This document shows, piece after piece, positions 9,316 to 17,372 of a stretch of DNA of 34,340 bases. The notes beneath the pieces are model-generated. The model was not told the DNA's origin. It made no database searches and saw nothing but the letters and a program-made list of their open reading frames with translations. Made by a program: the position numbers and the translations under genes. The stretch comes from Eubacteriales bacterium. Lineage in GTDB: Bacteria; Bacillota; Clostridia; Saccharofermentanales; UBA5734. The number at the start of each line of letters is the position of its first letter. Position 1 is the stretch's first letter. Where the stretch lies: contig JAQUEY010000011.1 in assembly GCA_028684955.1 (NCBI GenBank), positions 1 through 34,340 of the forward strand. Reading direction: 5' to 3'.

Positions 9316-10323
9316 ATGAATGTCCTTTCGAAAAAACCAGCTGCCGGGGAAGAGATGGCCAAGCAAGGCCTGGCCGGCAACCAGCGCCTGTATGCCCTGG
9401 TCGCCATGATCCTGATCTACATCCTGTTTGCTGTTTTCGGCCGCAACTTCTTCAGTTTTGAAACTGCGGTCAATATCCTGGATGCCTCTTACTACATTGG
9501 CTTTCTGGCGATCGGCGTCACCTTTGTCATCATCACCGGCGGGATCGACCTCTCGATCGGCACGGTTGCCATGTGCTCAGCCATGATCGGCGGGGTCGCC
9601 TGGGAGAAATGGGGCCTGCCTTTCACCGCAGGGCTGGTCCTGATCCTGGTCTCTGGTGCCCTGTTCGGTCTGTTGAACGGAACCCTGGTTTCCCGCCTGA
9701 AACTGCCGCCTTTCATTGCCACGCTGGGCACCATGATGGTCTCACTGGGCATCAGCTCGATTGTTTCCAAGGTCCAGACCGTCAACTTCCCCAGTCGCAC
9801 TTCCGAGGAAGGCTGGTTCAAATCAGTCTTCTCCAAAGTCCAGCTACCCAGCGGAGCCATGCTGCCCACCGGTGCCATCCTGCTATTGGCTGTGCTCCTG
9901 ATCGCCTTTGTCGTTCTTAACAAGACCAAGATCGGGCGCTACACCTTTGCCATCGGCAGCAATGAAGAGGCCGTCCGGCTGTCCGGTGTCAATGTGGTTT
10001 ACTGGAAAACCATCCCCTATATCATCAGCGGCCTGTGTGCCGGCATGGCTGGCATCGCCTACGCCTCAACGTACACGACGGTCGTCCCGGGCGCTGGCCA
10101 GGGCTTTGAACTCGATGCGATTGCCGGCGTTGTCATCGGCGGCACCTCGCTCTCCGGTGGTGTTGGCTCTGTCTTTGGCACCCTGATCGGTGTCATGATC
10201 ATGAGCATCCTGCGTATCGGCCTGCCGTCCATGGACCTGCAGCCCCATTACCAGAAACTGTTCACTGGCATCGTCGTCATCATCGCCGTCCTGATGGACA
10301 TCAGCCAGCAGAAAAAACGCTAA
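9316..10323 (+). CDS. CUT2 sugar ABC transporter permease (RbsC type)
   Basis: A 335-residue hydrophobic protein with about eight to ten membrane helices. It shows the family hallmarks VTFVIITGGIDLSIGT (about residues 68-83) and, near the C-terminus, FELDAIAGVVIGGTSLSGG followed by GSVFGTLIG, the loop that contacts the ATPase. The ATG at 9316 has GGAGGAGAAG upstream. It lies 21 bases after the ATPase gene and would form the homodimeric channel of the importer. Confidence 0.95.
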   Translation: MNVLSKKPAAGEEMAKQGLAGNQRLYALVAMILIYILFAVFGRNFFSFETAVNILDASYYIGFLAIGVTFVIITGGIDLSIGTVAMCSAMIGGVAWEKWGLPFTAGLVLILVSGALFGLLNGTLVSRLKLPPFIATLGTMMVSLGISSIVSKVQTVNFPSRTSEEGWFKSVFSKVQLPSGAMLPTGAILLLAVLLIAFVVLNKTKIGRYTFAIGSNEEAVRLSGVNVVYWKTIPYIISGLCAGMAGIAYASTYTTVVPGAGQGFELDAIAGVVIGGTSLSGGVGSVFGTLIGVMIMSILRIGLPSMDLQPHYQKLFTGIVVIIAVLMDISQQKKR

Positions 10324-10396
10324 GAACTGATCCGCCTGCTCGTGATCTTGCTGTTGGGCATCCGATCATACTCCCGGCAAAAACCCGTTGATCCCG

Positions 10397-10422
10397 CGAA
10401 GACCTGCCATCCGGCAGCTTCG
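10397..10422 (+). other. mRNA hairpin between permease and binding-protein genes
   Basis: CGAAG (10397-10401) and CTGCC (10404-10408) pair with GGCAG (10413-10417) and CTTCG (10418-10422), giving a 10-bp stem with a two-base bulge and a four-base loop. No T run follows, so it is not a classical terminator. It sits in the 145-base gap before the binding-protein gene; such structures often protect or partition transporter mRNAs. The rest of the gap carries only a strong AAAAAGGAGG ribosome site. Confidence 0.45.
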
Positions 10423-10468
10423 AATAAAACCCCAAGTCCCAAGTTTCCAGGACAAAAAGGAGGAAAAA

Positions 10469-11605
10469 ATGAACCATCGACTGCTCAAGACTTTCACCCT
10501 GATCATGCTGTCCTTCGCGCTGCTCTTGTCCATGACCGCTTGCGGCCAGACAACTGCCACCACCACGGCTGCCCCCGCTGCCGGTGAGACCACGGCCGCT
10601 CCTGCTGCCACCACCGCCGCCCCGGCCGAAGACGTCTACATCGCCGTCGTTTCCAAAGGCTTCCAGCACCAGTTCTGGCAGACCGTCTACAAAGGTGCCC
10701 AGGCTGCCGCTGACGAACTCGGCGTGACCATCACCTTTGAAGGCCCGCCATCCGAATCCGACATCCAGGCCCAGGTCCAGATGCTCGACTCCGCCCTGGC
10801 CAAGAAACCAGTCGCGATCGCCCTGGCCGCCCTGTCCACCGAATCCGTCACCGACCAGCTCAACAAGGCCCTGACCGCCAAGATTCCGGTCATCGGGTTT
10901 GACTCCGGTGTTCCGAATGCCCCGGCTGGCTCTGTTTATGCCAATGCTTCGACCGATAACAAAGCTGCTGGCGCCCTGGCTGCCGAAAACGTCTACCCGG
11001 CGATCAAAGACAAATTGGCTGCCGGCACCACCGACATGCCCGTCGTCATCGCTGTCTTGTCCCAGGATGCTGTCGGCGAATCCGTCACCAACCGTACGCT
11101 CGGCTTTGTCGAGAAAATGGCTGAACTGGTCAAGGCTGGCGGCATTGCCGAAGTTGCCTCAGTCGGCCATGACAAATTCAAGAGCGGCGACGAAAAGACC
11201 GCCAAAGTCCTGATCGACGTTGGTGTCAGCGCCACCACCAGTGCCACGGACATCGCCTCTGCCGGCACCGCCCTGCTCTCCAAAGACAACGTGGTCGCCA
11301 TCTTCGGTTCCAACGAAGCTGCCGCCAATGGCATCCTTGACGCATCCAACGAAGGTGTTGACCTCGCTTCCAAAGGCATCCTGGCTGTCGGCTTTGACGC
11401 TGGCAAACGCCAGAAAGCTGCTGTCTCCTCTGGTGTCTTCATGGGTTCGATCACCCAGGACCCCTACAACATCGGCTACAAGGCTGTTGAACTGGCTTTC
11501 AAAGCTTACAAAGGTGAATCGGTTGCTGACATCGACACCGGTGCCAAGTTCTACACCAAGGACAACATGACCCAGCCTGACATCGGCCAACTTCTCTATG
11601 ACTGA
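10469..11605 (+). CDS. CUT2 sugar ABC transporter substrate-binding lipoprotein (RbsB type)
   Basis: The 378-residue protein has a lipoprotein signal peptide ending in the lipobox LSMTAC (Cys25). An Ala/Thr/Pro-rich linker (about 26-52) follows, then a type 1 periplasmic binding domain: DVYIAVVSKGFQHQFWQTVYKG, later KKPVAIALAALSTESVT, VIGFDSG and ILAVGFDAGKRQ. The ATG at 10469 follows AAGGAGG directly, so the longer in-frame upstream reading is not used. It is the high-affinity receptor of the importer, tethered to the outer face of the membrane. It is a paralogue in fold of the anchored sensor at 6674-7675 but, unlike it, is lipidated. Hairpins flank the gene on both sides, in keeping with selectively high expression. 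Confidence 0.95.
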   Translation: MNHRLLKTFTLIMLSFALLLSMTACGQTTATTTAAPAAGETTAAPAATTAAPAEDVYIAVVSKGFQHQFWQTVYKGAQAAADELGVTITFEGPPSESDIQAQVQMLDSALAKKPVAIALAALSTESVTDQLNKALTAKIPVIGFDSGVPNAPAGSVYANASTDNKAAGALAAENVYPAIKDKLAAGTTDMPVVIAVLSQDAVGESVTNRTLGFVEKMAELVKAGGIAEVASVGHDKFKSGDEKTAKVLIDVGVSATTSATDIASAGTALLSKDNVVAIFGSNEAAANGILDASNEGVDLASKGILAVGFDAGKRQKAAVSSGVFMGSITQDPYNIGYKAVELAFKAYKGESVADIDTGAKFYTKDNMTQPDIGQLLYD

Positions 11606-11648
11606 TTGAATTTCTCTGCTACCATCAAAGATAGAAATTGAAATCATG

Positions 11649-11698
11649 AACAGCCGTTGCCGTCGTCTGGCCTGCCAGACCACAAGGCAGCGGCTGTT
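11649..11698 (+). other. Long two-part mRNA hairpin after the binding-protein gene
   Basis: AACAGCCGTTGCC (11649-11661) pairs with GGCAGCGGCTGTT (11686-11698) over 13 bp, with a single G-T wobble. Inside it, GTCTGG (11665-11670) pairs with CCAGAC (11675-11680) around a CCTG loop. The stem is followed by CCTTGG rather than a T run. It lies 43 bases after the binding-protein stop and before fucU. It most likely stabilises the upstream mRNA or attenuates read-through into fucU. A weaker AATTTCT/AGAAATT pair lies just before it (11609-11639). Confidence 0.6.
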
Positions 11699-11743
11699 CC
11701 TTGGCATTTGTCCTCTGTGACAAGCCGGAAAGGACTTAAACCC

Positions 11744-12178
11744 ATGCTCAAAGGAATTCCGTCCATTCTTTCACCTGAACTGCTCGCCACCTTGATGACA
11801 ATGGGCCACAGCGATGAGATCTGCCTGGGTGATGGCAATTTCCCCCATGCCAGCATGAACAGCCGCGTCATCCGCTGCGATGGCCACGGCATCCCGGAAC
11901 TGCTCGATGCCATCCTCCAGCTGATGCCGCTCGACACCTACGTCGACAGCCCGGTCATGCTGATGCAAGTCACCCCTGGCGATCCGGTCGCCACCCCGAT
12001 CTGGGATGAGTATCGCGCCATCGTCGCCAAGCACGACCCAGCAGCGGCCGCAACAATCACGAACATCGAGCGCTTTGCCTTCTATGAGCGAGCCAAGACG
12101 ACCTTTGCCGTGGTGGCTACAGGTGAAAAGGCCTTGTACGCCAACATCATCTTGAAAAAAGGTGTCGTCAAAGAATAA
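11744..12178 (+). CDS. fucU: L-fucose mutarotase
   Basis: FucU interconverts the alpha and beta anomers of L-fucose so that the isomerase receives its preferred form. The 144-residue product matches E. coli FucU in length and along its whole length: LSPELLATLMTMGHSDEI with His22, GDGNFP with Asp30, and RFAFYERAKTTFAVVATGE. The FYER motif and the start MLKGI separate FucU from the ribose pyranase RbsD. The ATG at 11744 is chosen because it matches the family start and has GGAAAGGA upstream. The gene follows the transporter on the same strand and is the main evidence, with fucI, that the cluster handles L-fucose. Confidence 0.93.
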   Translation: MLKGIPSILSPELLATLMTMGHSDEICLGDGNFPHASMNSRVIRCDGHGIPELLDAILQLMPLDTYVDSPVMLMQVTPGDPVATPIWDEYRAIVAKHDPAAAATITNIERFAFYERAKTTFAVVATGEKALYANIILKKGVVKE

Positions 12179-12197
12179 ATGACTGGAGGGGTTGAGC

Positions 12198-12917
12198 ATG
12201 CTTGACCAGATGAAGAATCGCTGGGGTGTCCGGCTGACAGTGCCTGAACCGGAACTGGCCGCCCAGTGGCTTGAGGAAAACCTGTTCTTTTCTGTCCTCG
12301 CTAATGGCGCAGGCATCCTGGCTACCAATGGCACGTGTCTGCTGGAGCTGTTGCCAGGTGAAAGTGTAGCCCTGCCACAACCGGTTGCAGGCACCTTTTA
12401 TACCGGTCTGGCACACGTGGCCCTGCGCACGCGTGACATCGAAGAAGCCATCACCTGGTGCCAGAGCCGCGATCTTAGCCTGCAGCTCGACAACGGCAGG
12501 CGCTTCCATAACCCCAAGGTCTACGGCGAAGGTGAATATTTTTTCAACATCATCAGCCCGTTCGGTATCATCTTCGAAGTCAGCCAGCGCCTTTCTGAGC
12601 CGTCCCCCTGCAAGGACCCGGTGATCTGCGGCCTCGATCACATTGGGGTGCCGTCGGTTGATTTTGCCGTGGCGAGCCAGGTTTTCATGCAACTGGGATT
12701 TGTACCGGATTTCGAACCGGTGGAGAACTGGAATGCAATCGAAGGCCGGATCCGCTGCGGTATGTTCAGCCAGACTGACCCCAAGGGCCAGCAGCTCACC
12801 CTGGAGATCTACCAGTTCCTCGATTGGCAGCCAGCCTCGATGCCCGCAAGCTATGGGATCAGGGGACTGCTCCTGGGCCAAAGCGGGATCACCGCCAACG
12901 GGATACACCTTTTCTGA
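12198..12917 (+). CDS. VOC-superfamily (glyoxalase/dioxygenase fold) protein
   Basis: The 239-residue protein contains repeated beta-alpha-beta-beta-beta modules of the vicinal oxygen chelate superfamily. Two modules show the usual metal-ligand pattern: His73 in GLAHVALRT with Glu127 in IIFEVSQR, and His148 in GLDHIGVPS with Glu203 in LTLEIYQF. A third, weaker module precedes them (about residues 10-55: VRLTVPEP to CLLELLPG). Such H/E/H/E sets bind divalent metal in glyoxalase I and related enzymes. The ATG at 12198 has GGAGGGG upstream, 19 bases after the fucU stop, so it is probably co-transcribed with fucU. The reaction is unknown; handling a reactive aldehyde or a sugar-derived intermediate is possible. 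I cannot assign a precise subfamily. Confidence 0.75.
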   Translation: MLDQMKNRWGVRLTVPEPELAAQWLEENLFFSVLANGAGILATNGTCLLELLPGESVALPQPVAGTFYTGLAHVALRTRDIEEAITWCQSRDLSLQLDNGRRFHNPKVYGEGEYFFNIISPFGIIFEVSQRLSEPSPCKDPVICGLDHIGVPSVDFAVASQVFMQLGFVPDFEPVENWNAIEGRIRCGMFSQTDPKGQQLTLEIYQFLDWQPASMPASYGIRGLLLGQSGITANGIHLF

Positions 12918-12938
12918 GCTTGCGGCCACTGTGTCCAA

Positions 12939-14036
12939 TCAGGGCAGCACGTGCAGACCGTTGGCGAGGTGGACCAGGAAATCCTGGACATTGGTGACAA
13001 TGCCGCGTGAAGAAAGGCTGCCGCGATCGGTCAGTTTATTGATCGTGAATTCGGAAATATCGACGATGTAGAAGTAGACCTCGCGGATGGTGCCATCGGG
13101 CAGCACGCGATAGGAAGGGGTCATGTTGCCGGTCGCGATGGCGTGCAGGGTCGTGGCCAGGCAGATAACGGTCGTTGCCTGGCTGGACAGGGCACGCATG
13201 GCATCCTGGCCGAGGTAGACGTCGGCATAGACTTCCGGCAGCGGCCCATCGTCTCTGACCGAACCGACCAGAACCAGTGGCACCCGGTTCTGGACACAGT
13301 GGTAAATGATACCATCCGAAATCTTCTCAGCGGCGATGAACTGCTCGATCGAGCCATGCCGCCGGACCCGGTTGATCGTGTCCAGATGATGGTAATGGCC
13401 GTGCTTGCGCGACTCCTGGGTGTAGATGTCCTGGCCAAGTGCGGTCTGGAACCAGGCGGCCTCAAGGTCATGTACGGCGAGGGCATTACCGGCCAGCAGG
13501 GCATCGACATAGCCGTGCCGGATCAGGCCGGAGAAGGCTTCGCGGGCATCGGCATCGAAGGAACAGGCAGGTCCGAGCACCCAGGTGATGTGGCCATGCT
13601 TGTGTTCATGGCGCAGCAGCTCGTAGATGAAGTCGTAGTCCATGGAAAAGGCTGTTTCGCGCGACCGCCCCTGGCGAAAAATGAAGGCATCCCCATTCGC
13701 ATCGGCCTGGCGGGGGAAACCGCTGGTATGGACGAAAATTCCGTCCCGGCCGTCTTCTGAGCGCCCGACAATAACAAGGTCACCTTGCCGGAGGTTGCGG
13801 AATTCCCGGACTTCGATCTGGCCATGTTCATACACGGCCACACAGTCCATGCGGCTTACCTGGGCGAGCAGCCATTGATCGCCGATCTTGAAATACTCTG
13901 GGAAAATGCTGGTGGCGTGGTACTGTTCCGGCGCGACACCGTCCTGTGGCGCTGGCTCGAGCCGGGCTGGCGGGGCGCTGTCCAGTTCTGGCGCGGAAAA
14001 ATCCGGTGGCTGATAGGGGGCCAGGGAAAAGTGCAT
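12939..14036 (-). CDS. LOR/SDH-domain protein (TIGR00300-like, ornithine cyclodeaminase-related)
   Basis: This 365-residue protein resembles the LOR/SDH-domain family, which includes archaeal-type ornithine cyclodeaminase and the C-terminal half of cyanobacterial AgrE/ArgZ, NAD-dependent enzymes that turn ornithine into proline. Recognisable segments are WVLGPACSFDADAR (152-165), LLAGNALAVHDLEAA (180-194), GHYHHLDTINRVRRHGSIE (213-231), GSVRDDGPLPEV (258-269) and ATGNMTPS (301-308). It seems slightly shorter at the N-terminus than typical ~400-residue members. The ATG at 14036 has AGGAGG upstream. It follows pdxT on the same strand after 60 bases, which contain their own possible -10 box. The assignment is from remembered motifs; substrate and reaction are not proven. 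Confidence 0.7.
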   Translation of the reverse strand: MHFSLAPYQPPDFSAPELDSAPPARLEPAPQDGVAPEQYHATSIFPEYFKIGDQWLLAQVSRMDCVAVYEHGQIEVREFRNLRQGDLVIVGRSEDGRDGIFVHTSGFPRQADANGDAFIFRQGRSRETAFSMDYDFIYELLRHEHKHGHITWVLGPACSFDADAREAFSGLIRHGYVDALLAGNALAVHDLEAAWFQTALGQDIYTQESRKHGHYHHLDTINRVRRHGSIEQFIAAEKISDGIIYHCVQNRVPLVLVGSVRDDGPLPEVYADVYLGQDAMRALSSQATTVICLATTLHAIATGNMTPSYRVLPDGTIREVYFYIVDISEFTINKLTDRGSLSSRGIVTNVQDFLVHLANGLHVLP

Positions 14037-14095
14037 GGCTGCCTCCTGTGTATGCGGCGTTCGCCTTTCAAAAGAGCCAGGTGTTCACTGATTCA

Positions 14096-14104
14096 ATTAT
14101 ATCA
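14096..14104 (-). promoter_or_regulatory. Possible extended -10 box for the LOR/SDH gene
   Basis: Read on the minus strand, TGATATAAT matches an extended -10 element (TGnTATAAT). It overlaps the pdxT stop codon and would start transcription about 50-55 bases before the LOR/SDH ATG. No clear -35 is seen. The gene may therefore be read both from the pdxST promoter and from this one. Confidence 0.35.
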
Positions 14105-14690
14105 GGCTTTGGGCGACCAGATCAGCGAAGGAGCGATGCCAGGCGGAATCGTCTGTCAGTTCAGGGTGGAAGGCGGTCGCCAGCAGGTGACCTTGCCGGG
14201 CTGCGACGATCTTGCCCGCGACGGTATGGAGAATCTCAACATCCGGTCCCGCCCATTCGATCCAGGGAGCGCGGATGAAAACCAGCTCAGTCGGCTTGTC
14301 TGATATAGTCGGAATGTGTGCAATCTGGCGGAAGCTGTCGACCTGGCGACCAAAGGCATTGCGCTGGACTTTGATATCCATCACCCCCAAGTGCGCAGGC
14401 TCGCCTTCGATTTCCCGGGCCAGCAGGATCAGTCCAGCACAGGTCCCCCAGACGGGAAGACCGGCCTGGATTTTTGCGCGCAAGGGTTCCAGCAGGTCGA
14501 ATGTTTTCAGCAACCGGGCGAGGGTTGTGCTTTCACCACCCGGGAGGATCAGGCCGTCAATCACATCCAGGTCAGCCGCACGACGGACTTCCTTGGGCAG
14601 GACATTGGCCAGGCCTGCAAGATGGGCCATATGCTCCGCCACAGACCCCTGCAAGGCCAGAACGCCGATCGTGACCGGTTTACCAGCCAC
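14097..14690 (-). CDS. pdxT: Pyridoxal 5'-phosphate synthase glutaminase subunit
   Basis: PdxT hydrolyses glutamine and channels ammonia to PdxS for vitamin B6 (PLP) synthesis. The ~197-residue product carries the class I amidotransferase triad: Cys84 in [12 protein letters not shown], His175 and Glu177 in AFHPELT. The oxyanion motif LPGGESTT is at 49-56. I place the start at the GTG at 14690, overlapping the pdxS stop by 11 bases and 6 codons before the first strand [14 protein letters not shown] at 14699 is also possible, and there is no ATG nearby. No good ribosome site is visible, suggesting translational coupling to pdxS. Confidence 0.94.
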   Translation of the reverse strand: MAGKPVTIGVLALQGSVAEHMAHLAGLANVLPKEVRRAADLDVIDGLILPGGESTTLARLLKTFDLLEPLRAKIQAGLPVWGTCAGLILLAREIEGEPAHLGVMDIKVQRNAFGRQVDSFRQIAHIPTISDKPTELVFIRAPWIEWAGPDVEILHTVAGKIVAARQGHLLATAFHPELTDDSAWHRSFADLVAQSLI

Positions 14691-15561
14691 GGGCGGCAAG
14701 CAACTGGCTGGCCGGCACTTCGCGGATGTCGAGGCCAGCCATCGACTCGCCGAGATTTTCGCTGACTTCGGCGAGGATTTCCGGGTCGTTGTAAAAAGCG
14801 GTGGCACGGACGATGGCTTTAGCCCTGGTCACAGGGTCGGCTGATTTGAAAATGCCTGAACCGACGAAAACACCTTCGCTGCCGAGCTGCATCATCAGGG
14901 CGGCATCGGCGGGTGTGGCGATGCCGCCGGCAGCGAAATTGACGACCGGCAGGCGGCCGTTCTGCGCTGTCCAGATAACCAGATCGAGGGGTGCACCGAT
15001 TTCTTTGGCAAAATTCATTCGCTCTTCGACCGGCAAGTGACTCAGGGTGCGGATTTCGCTCGCCATCGTACGCATGTGGCGTACAGCTTCGACCACATTG
15101 CCAGTGCCTGCCTCACCTTTGGTGCGGATCATGGCTGCTCCTTCACCGATCCGGCGCAGCGCTTCGCCGAGGTTCCTGGCTCCGCAGACAAAGGGTGCTT
15201 TGAAAGCGCACTTGTCGATGTGGAAGGTTTCGTCGGCCGGGGTCAGGACTTCGCTTTCGTCAATGAAGTCGATTTTCAGGGCCTCCAGGATCTGGGCTTC
15301 GACGAAATGGCCGATCCGGACCTTGGCCATGACCGGAATGGTGACGGCGGCCTGGATCTCGCGGATCATGCGCGGATCGCTCATCCGGGCGACGCCACCT
15401 TGTTTCCGGATATCCGATGGCACGCGTTCGAGCGCCATGACAGCGACGGCACCAGCCTCCTGGGCGATCACCGCCTCCTCGACGTTGGTGACATCCATGA
15501 TGACGCCGCCTTTAAGCATCTGGGCCAGGTTCTTGTTGAGGGTGAGTTGATCCTGTGACAT
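14680..15561 (-). CDS. pdxS: Pyridoxal 5'-phosphate synthase lyase subunit
   Basis: PdxS condenses ribose 5-phosphate, glyceraldehyde 3-phosphate and ammonia into PLP (DXP-independent route), as a dodecamer with PdxT. The 293-residue product has the usual length. Visible catalytic residues are Asp23 in GGVIMDVTN, Lys80 in [11 protein letters not shown] (sugar Schiff base) and Lys148 in [11 protein letters not shown]. The ATG at 15561 has AAGGAG about 12 bases upstream; a longer in-frame reading to 15633 adds 24 unrelated residues and is rejected. The gene diverges from a MocR regulator, with shared operator-like repeats between them. Confidence 0.97.
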   Translation of the reverse strand: MSQDQLTLNKNLAQMLKGGVIMDVTNVEEAVIAQEAGAVAVMALERVPSDIRKQGGVARMSDPRMIREIQAAVTIPVMAKVRIGHFVEAQILEALKIDFIDESEVLTPADETFHIDKCAFKAPFVCGARNLGEALRRIGEGAAMIRTKGEAGTGNVVEAVRHMRTMASEIRTLSHLPVEERMNFAKEIGAPLDLVIWTAQNGRLPVVNFAAGGIATPADAALMMQLGSEGVFVGSGIFKSADPVTRAKAIVRATAFYNDPEILAEVSENLGESMAGLDIREVPASQLLAARGW

Positions 15562-15650
15562 CTTCAGAGACTCCTTTTTCTTGAATCTATGGCCGCACGC
15601 TGGTGGCTGACCTCGATGTGTTTGAAACGCCAATGGTGGTTTGCCCCAAC

Positions 15651-15715
15651 TTTATACGCAAACTGGCCTTATCAAAAGTGCCAGTTTGTGCTAATTTGAT
15701 ATGACCAGTTTGCGT
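15651..15715. promoter_or_regulatory. Operator-like repeats in the pdxS/pdxR divergent region
   Basis: Three copies of a CCAGTTTG(C/T)G element occur. Copy 1 is inverted, CGCAAACTGGC (15657-15667). Copy 2 is GCCAGTTTGTG (15680-15690) and copy 3 is ACCAGTTTGCG (15704-15714). Copies 1 and 2 form an 11-base inverted repeat with one mismatch. Copies 2 and 3 are direct repeats 24 bases apart. Copy 1 abuts TATAAA (minus strand, 15656-15651), a good -10 box for pdxS, and occupies the place of its missing -35 box. This is what one expects for activation of pdxST by a MocR/PdxR protein. Confidence 0.75.
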
Positions 15716-15771
15716 AGGGACTGGCAGGTAATCACAGTGCGCCGAGCGCTTGAACAAAGATCGGACCCTCT

Positions 15772-17298
15772 ATGAACATTCGCGAAAAAAGGCAGATCAA
15801 GCTCCTGACGTGGACGCTGGATCCAGGCTCCCAGGTTCCCATGTATGAGCAGCTTTGCCAGTTGTTGCGCCGGGAAATCCAGACCCATGTCCTGCCCCCG
15901 GGCAAGCGGCTGCCTTCCAAACGGGTGCTGGCGGCCCATCTGGGAGTCAGCACCATCACCGTGGAAAATGCGTATAGCCAGCTGGTGGCGGAAGGACAAG
16001 TTGAAACGCTGCTACGGCGCGGGTATTTTGTCCGAAAATCTTATGAGCCATTCGACAAGTCCTTCCTGAAAAAGCAAGCCAAGCTTGAAAAATCCGGTCC
16101 ACTCATAGACCGGTATAAAACAGCTTGGCAGCGAGAACGCGAAGCGCAAAAACCACCCGTGCTGGCCTGTGATTTTTCGACCAACAGAGTGGATACGGCC
16201 TCTTTCCCGTTTACCATCTGGGCCCGGCTGTCGCGCCAAGTTCTGCAGGAAGAAGGACGCGACCTGCTGGAGGTCAGTCCGCCACAGGGGGACGAACGGC
16301 TCCGGGCCAGTATTGCCAGGCATTTGCAGACGTACCGTGGCATGTCCTGTGATCCAGAACAAATCATTATTGGCGCCGGGAGCGAATACCTGTTCAGCCT
16401 CATCATCCAGCTGCTCGGACCAGGCAGGCACTATGCCATAGAAGATCCCGGCTACGTCAAAATCAGCCGGATTCTCGAGAAACACAAAGCTCAAGTCCTG
16501 CGTTTCGAAGTCGATCGCCACGGCATGTTCATCCACCCACTGGAGCTTGCTAAGCCAGATGTCATCTACCTGACTCCCTCCCACCAGTTTCCGACCGGGG
16601 TGGTCATGCCCTTGAAGCGACGGGAAAACCTGCTGCACCGCATCAATGGGTTTTATGATCATTACATCATCGAAGATGACTACGACAGTGAATTCCGTTT
16701 TTCCGGGCGACCCATTCCAGCCCTGCATAGCCTCGACCAACAGGGACAAGTGATTTACCTGGGCACCTTCTCCAAGAGCCTTGCCCCATCGCTGCGAATC
16801 AGCTACCTGGTCTTGCCGCCCCAGCTCCTGCTGCGATACCGTCAGGAATTAATGTTCTACGCCTCTACGGTTTCACGCCTGGAACAAATGACTTTGGCCC
16901 GCTTTATCGACGGCGGTTATTTTGAGCATCACCTCAATAAAATGCGCAGGATTTATCGCGAACGAAGGGATGCGTTGATTGCGGCCATCGAGGCCTGGCA
17001 ATTCCGGTCAAAAATCGAGATCAACGGCATCGAAACAGGCCTGCATCTGGTCGTGGTATTTCCTGCTGAAATTGGTGAAGAAGCCCTGGTGACTGCAGCT
17101 GCCAAGGTTGGAATCAGAGTCCATGGCCTTTTTGAATACACCTGGGATAATCCAAACCCGGAAACCCCTCCACGAGCAGCATCCAGACGTCTGGTCCGGC
17201 CGCCCACCCTGATCCTGGGATACGCCCATCTGACTCCGGAGGAACTGGTCGCAGCCGCAGAACGGTTGCATCAGGCCTGGGCTGGCCTGGTCCACTGA
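15772..17298 (+). CDS. pdxR: MocR/PdxR-type regulator (GntR HTH plus aminotransferase domain)
   Basis: The 508-residue protein joins an N-terminal GntR winged helix (about 20-90: PGSQVPMYEQL, PPGKRLPSKRVLA, LGVSTITVENAYSQLVAEG) to a fold-type I aminotransferase-like domain (about 130-500). The PLP-binding lysine is Lys335 in LGTFSKSLAPSLR. DPGYV (225-229) and EDDYDSEFR (301-309) are typical of MocR proteins. It diverges from pdxS-pdxT, so it is almost certainly the PLP-responsive activator of those genes and probably represses itself through the repeats between them. The ATG at 15772 lacks a strong ribosome site. No terminator is visible before the next gene. Confidence 0.9.
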   Translation: MNIREKRQIKLLTWTLDPGSQVPMYEQLCQLLRREIQTHVLPPGKRLPSKRVLAAHLGVSTITVENAYSQLVAEGQVETLLRRGYFVRKSYEPFDKSFLKKQAKLEKSGPLIDRYKTAWQREREAQKPPVLACDFSTNRVDTASFPFTIWARLSRQVLQEEGRDLLEVSPPQGDERLRASIARHLQTYRGMSCDPEQIIIGAGSEYLFSLIIQLLGPGRHYAIEDPGYVKISRILEKHKAQVLRFEVDRHGMFIHPLELAKPDVIYLTPSHQFPTGVVMPLKRRENLLHRINGFYDHYIIEDDYDSEFRFSGRPIPALHSLDQQGQVIYLGTFSKSLAPSLRISYLVLPPQLLLRYRQELMFYASTVSRLEQMTLARFIDGGYFEHHLNKMRRIYRERRDALIAAIEAWQFRSKIEINGIETGLHLVVVFPAEIGEEALVTAAAKVGIRVHGLFEYTWDNPNPETPPRAASRRLVRPPTLILGYAHLTPEELVAAAERLHQAWAGLVH

Positions 17299-17372
17299 AT
17301 CAGGCTATGATGAAGACAAAGAGGACGACTGACAACAGTATGTTGCTTTATCCCTGACCAAGGAGGCTGCCC

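Noticed and set aside
10550-10630. Repetitive GCC/ACC stretch as a DNA repeat element
   Set aside because: It is the coding sequence of the Ala/Thr/Pro linker of the lipoprotein and repeats only at the level of amino-acid composition.
12168-12938. Minus-strand open frame of 256 codons opposite the VOC gene
   Set aside because: The plus strand gives a clear VOC fold with paired metal ligands and a good ribosome site; the reverse frame gives nothing recognisable.
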